A DNA stretch of 6,038 nucleotides from Methanosarcinales archaeon. Lineage in GTDB: Archaea > Halobacteriota > Methanosarcinia > Methanosarcinales > Methanogasteraceae. Under the pieces are notes generated by a model. It ran no database searches. It saw nothing but the letters and a program-made list of their open reading frames with translations, and was not told the DNA's origin. The stretch's first letter is position 1; every line of letters starts with the position of its first letter. Shown here in pieces: positions 5,733 through 6,038 of the stretch. Location: contig DAOVGE010000065.1 in the NCBI GenBank assembly GCA_030672605.1, forward strand, positions 1 through 6,038, in the 5' to 3' direction. The position numbers and the translations under genes are program-made.

Positions 5733-5733
5733 G
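5704..5733 (-). repeat. Right copy of the 30-nt long-range inverted repeat
   Basis: The reverse complement of this stretch matches 239-268 at 28 of 30 positions, with 20 consecutive identical bases (5704-5723). The copies are about 5.4 kb apart and point towards each other. They could support recombination or inversion of the block, or be two insertions of one element. Confidence 0.8.
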
Positions 5734-5760
5734 TCATAGATGTGGAGTGCCATCAGATAA

Positions 5761-5778
5761 CTTTTATAGTAATTACTA
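5761..5778 (+). promoter_or_regulatory. TATA-like sequence overlapping a 12-bp palindrome
   Basis: CTTTTATAG (5761-5769) resembles an archaeal TATA box and overlaps the perfect palindrome TAGTAATTACTA (5767-5778). An operator over a promoter would look like this, but no gene follows inside the window, and AT-rich palindromes can be chance. Confidence 0.2.
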
Positions 5779-5809
5779 AACATTGTGTGGATATCCGCGC
5801 ATATAAAAC

Positions 5810-5829
5810 CACGAGATTACACGAGATTA
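5810..5829 (+). repeat. Perfect 10-bp tandem CACGAGATTA x2
   Basis: Two exact adjacent copies (5810-5819 and 5820-5829). The CACGA start echoes the CACGAAT heptamer of the nearby clusters, so it may be a diverged relative. It is non-coding as far as I can see. Confidence 0.5.
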
Positions 5830-5926
5830 GGCTCTTCGCTATTCCGTGTGGGTGGTCTGAAACCAAGGTGACCCAACCGGGAGGAATCATGGTGATGAAA
5901 TCATTTATTATTCTTTATAGATAATT

Positions 5927-6036
5927 AACCACAGAGGGCACAGAGGAACACAGAGTTTTCTTACCAGCCAGTACTCATAAATCCCATCTTAAAACAGATT
6001 ACATTTCTCTGTGACCCTCTGTGTTCCTCTGTGGTT
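5927..6036. repeat. Long hairpin element with CACAGAG-repeat arms
   Basis: The left arm (5927-5955) and the reverse complement of the right arm (6007-6036) both begin AACCACAGAGG and end in CACAGAG, matching over most of their 29-30 nt. They enclose a 51-nt AT-rich centre. CACAGAG occurs three times in the left arm (5930-5936, 5939-5945, 5949-5955; 9-10-nt spacing) and in inverted form in the right arm. There is no coding capacity. The form is that of a MITE-like palindromic element; mobility is inferred, not shown. Confidence 0.7.
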
Positions 6037-6038
6037 TT

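Larger units (their letters stand above)
5318..6038. other. Gene-free, repeat-rich right spacer
   Basis: No credible protein gene, tRNA or rRNA is visible in these 721 bases. The stretch holds a possible folded RNA (5336-5397), a terminator-like hairpin (5461-5536), CACGAAT elements (5649-5732), an AT-rich palindrome over a TATA-like sequence (5761-5778), a perfect 10-bp tandem (5810-5829) and a long hairpin element at the end. TGCCAGAAA also occurs twice (5539-5547, 5627-5635), possibly by chance. From 5548 to 5648 I see nothing else. Confidence 0.6.

Noticed and set aside
5742..5924. 60-codon frame in the right spacer
   Set aside because: It spans the palindrome and the tandem repeat, has no Shine-Dalgarno and reads like random sequence. 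An 11-codon frame at 5889 does follow a GGAGGAA, but it is too short to defend.

Overview
The window looks like a piece of an archaeal chromosome, most likely from the Euryarchaeota/Halobacteriota side (a methanogen or methanogen-related, ANME-like lineage). The evidence is a DphB-type diphthine synthase, an archaeal Tma20/MCT-1-like PUA protein, TATA-type promoters and apparently leaderless starts. The phylum-level call is well supported. The finer placement is only an impression from protein flavour and the repeat-rich spacers.

Layout: 1-371 is a gene-free, repeat-bearing spacer. A PUA-domain RNA-binding protein gene lies on the minus strand (372-863). It diverges from dphB (916-1707, plus) across a 52-bp gap holding one TATA-like box that is correctly placed for both genes. 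Then comes a plus-strand cluster. A small unknown gene of 75 codons (1784-2011) has its own promoter and strong Shine-Dalgarno, and it overlaps larC (2008-3249) by ATGA. Next are scpA (3289-3954) and an FAD-dependent CrtI-like oxidoreductase (3947-5317) that overlaps scpA by 8 bp. From 5318 to 6038 no convincing gene is visible. That stretch holds a possible folded RNA just after the oxidoreductase, a GC-rich hairpin followed by a T-run, and several short repeat elements.

How the genes fit: the divergent pair is translation-related (ribosome-associated PUA protein; EF-2 diphthamide synthesis) and probably shares one promoter region. larC is the nickel-inserting last step of nickel-pincer nucleotide cofactor synthesis. 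Its tight coupling to an unrecognised small gene is the most interesting functional hint here. scpA, the kleisin of the SMC condensin, appears without smc or scpB and is instead coupled to a redox enzyme of unknown substrate.

Repeats: the gene block is bracketed by non-coding elements of related type. A 30-nt sequence at 239-268 recurs inverted at 5704-5733 with 28/30 identity. Hairpins with purine-rich C(G/A)CA(A/G)AG-like arms sit at both window ends and at 5461-5530. These look like small non-autonomous palindromic elements; no transposase is present. No tRNA, rRNA, CRISPR array or complete mobile element was found.
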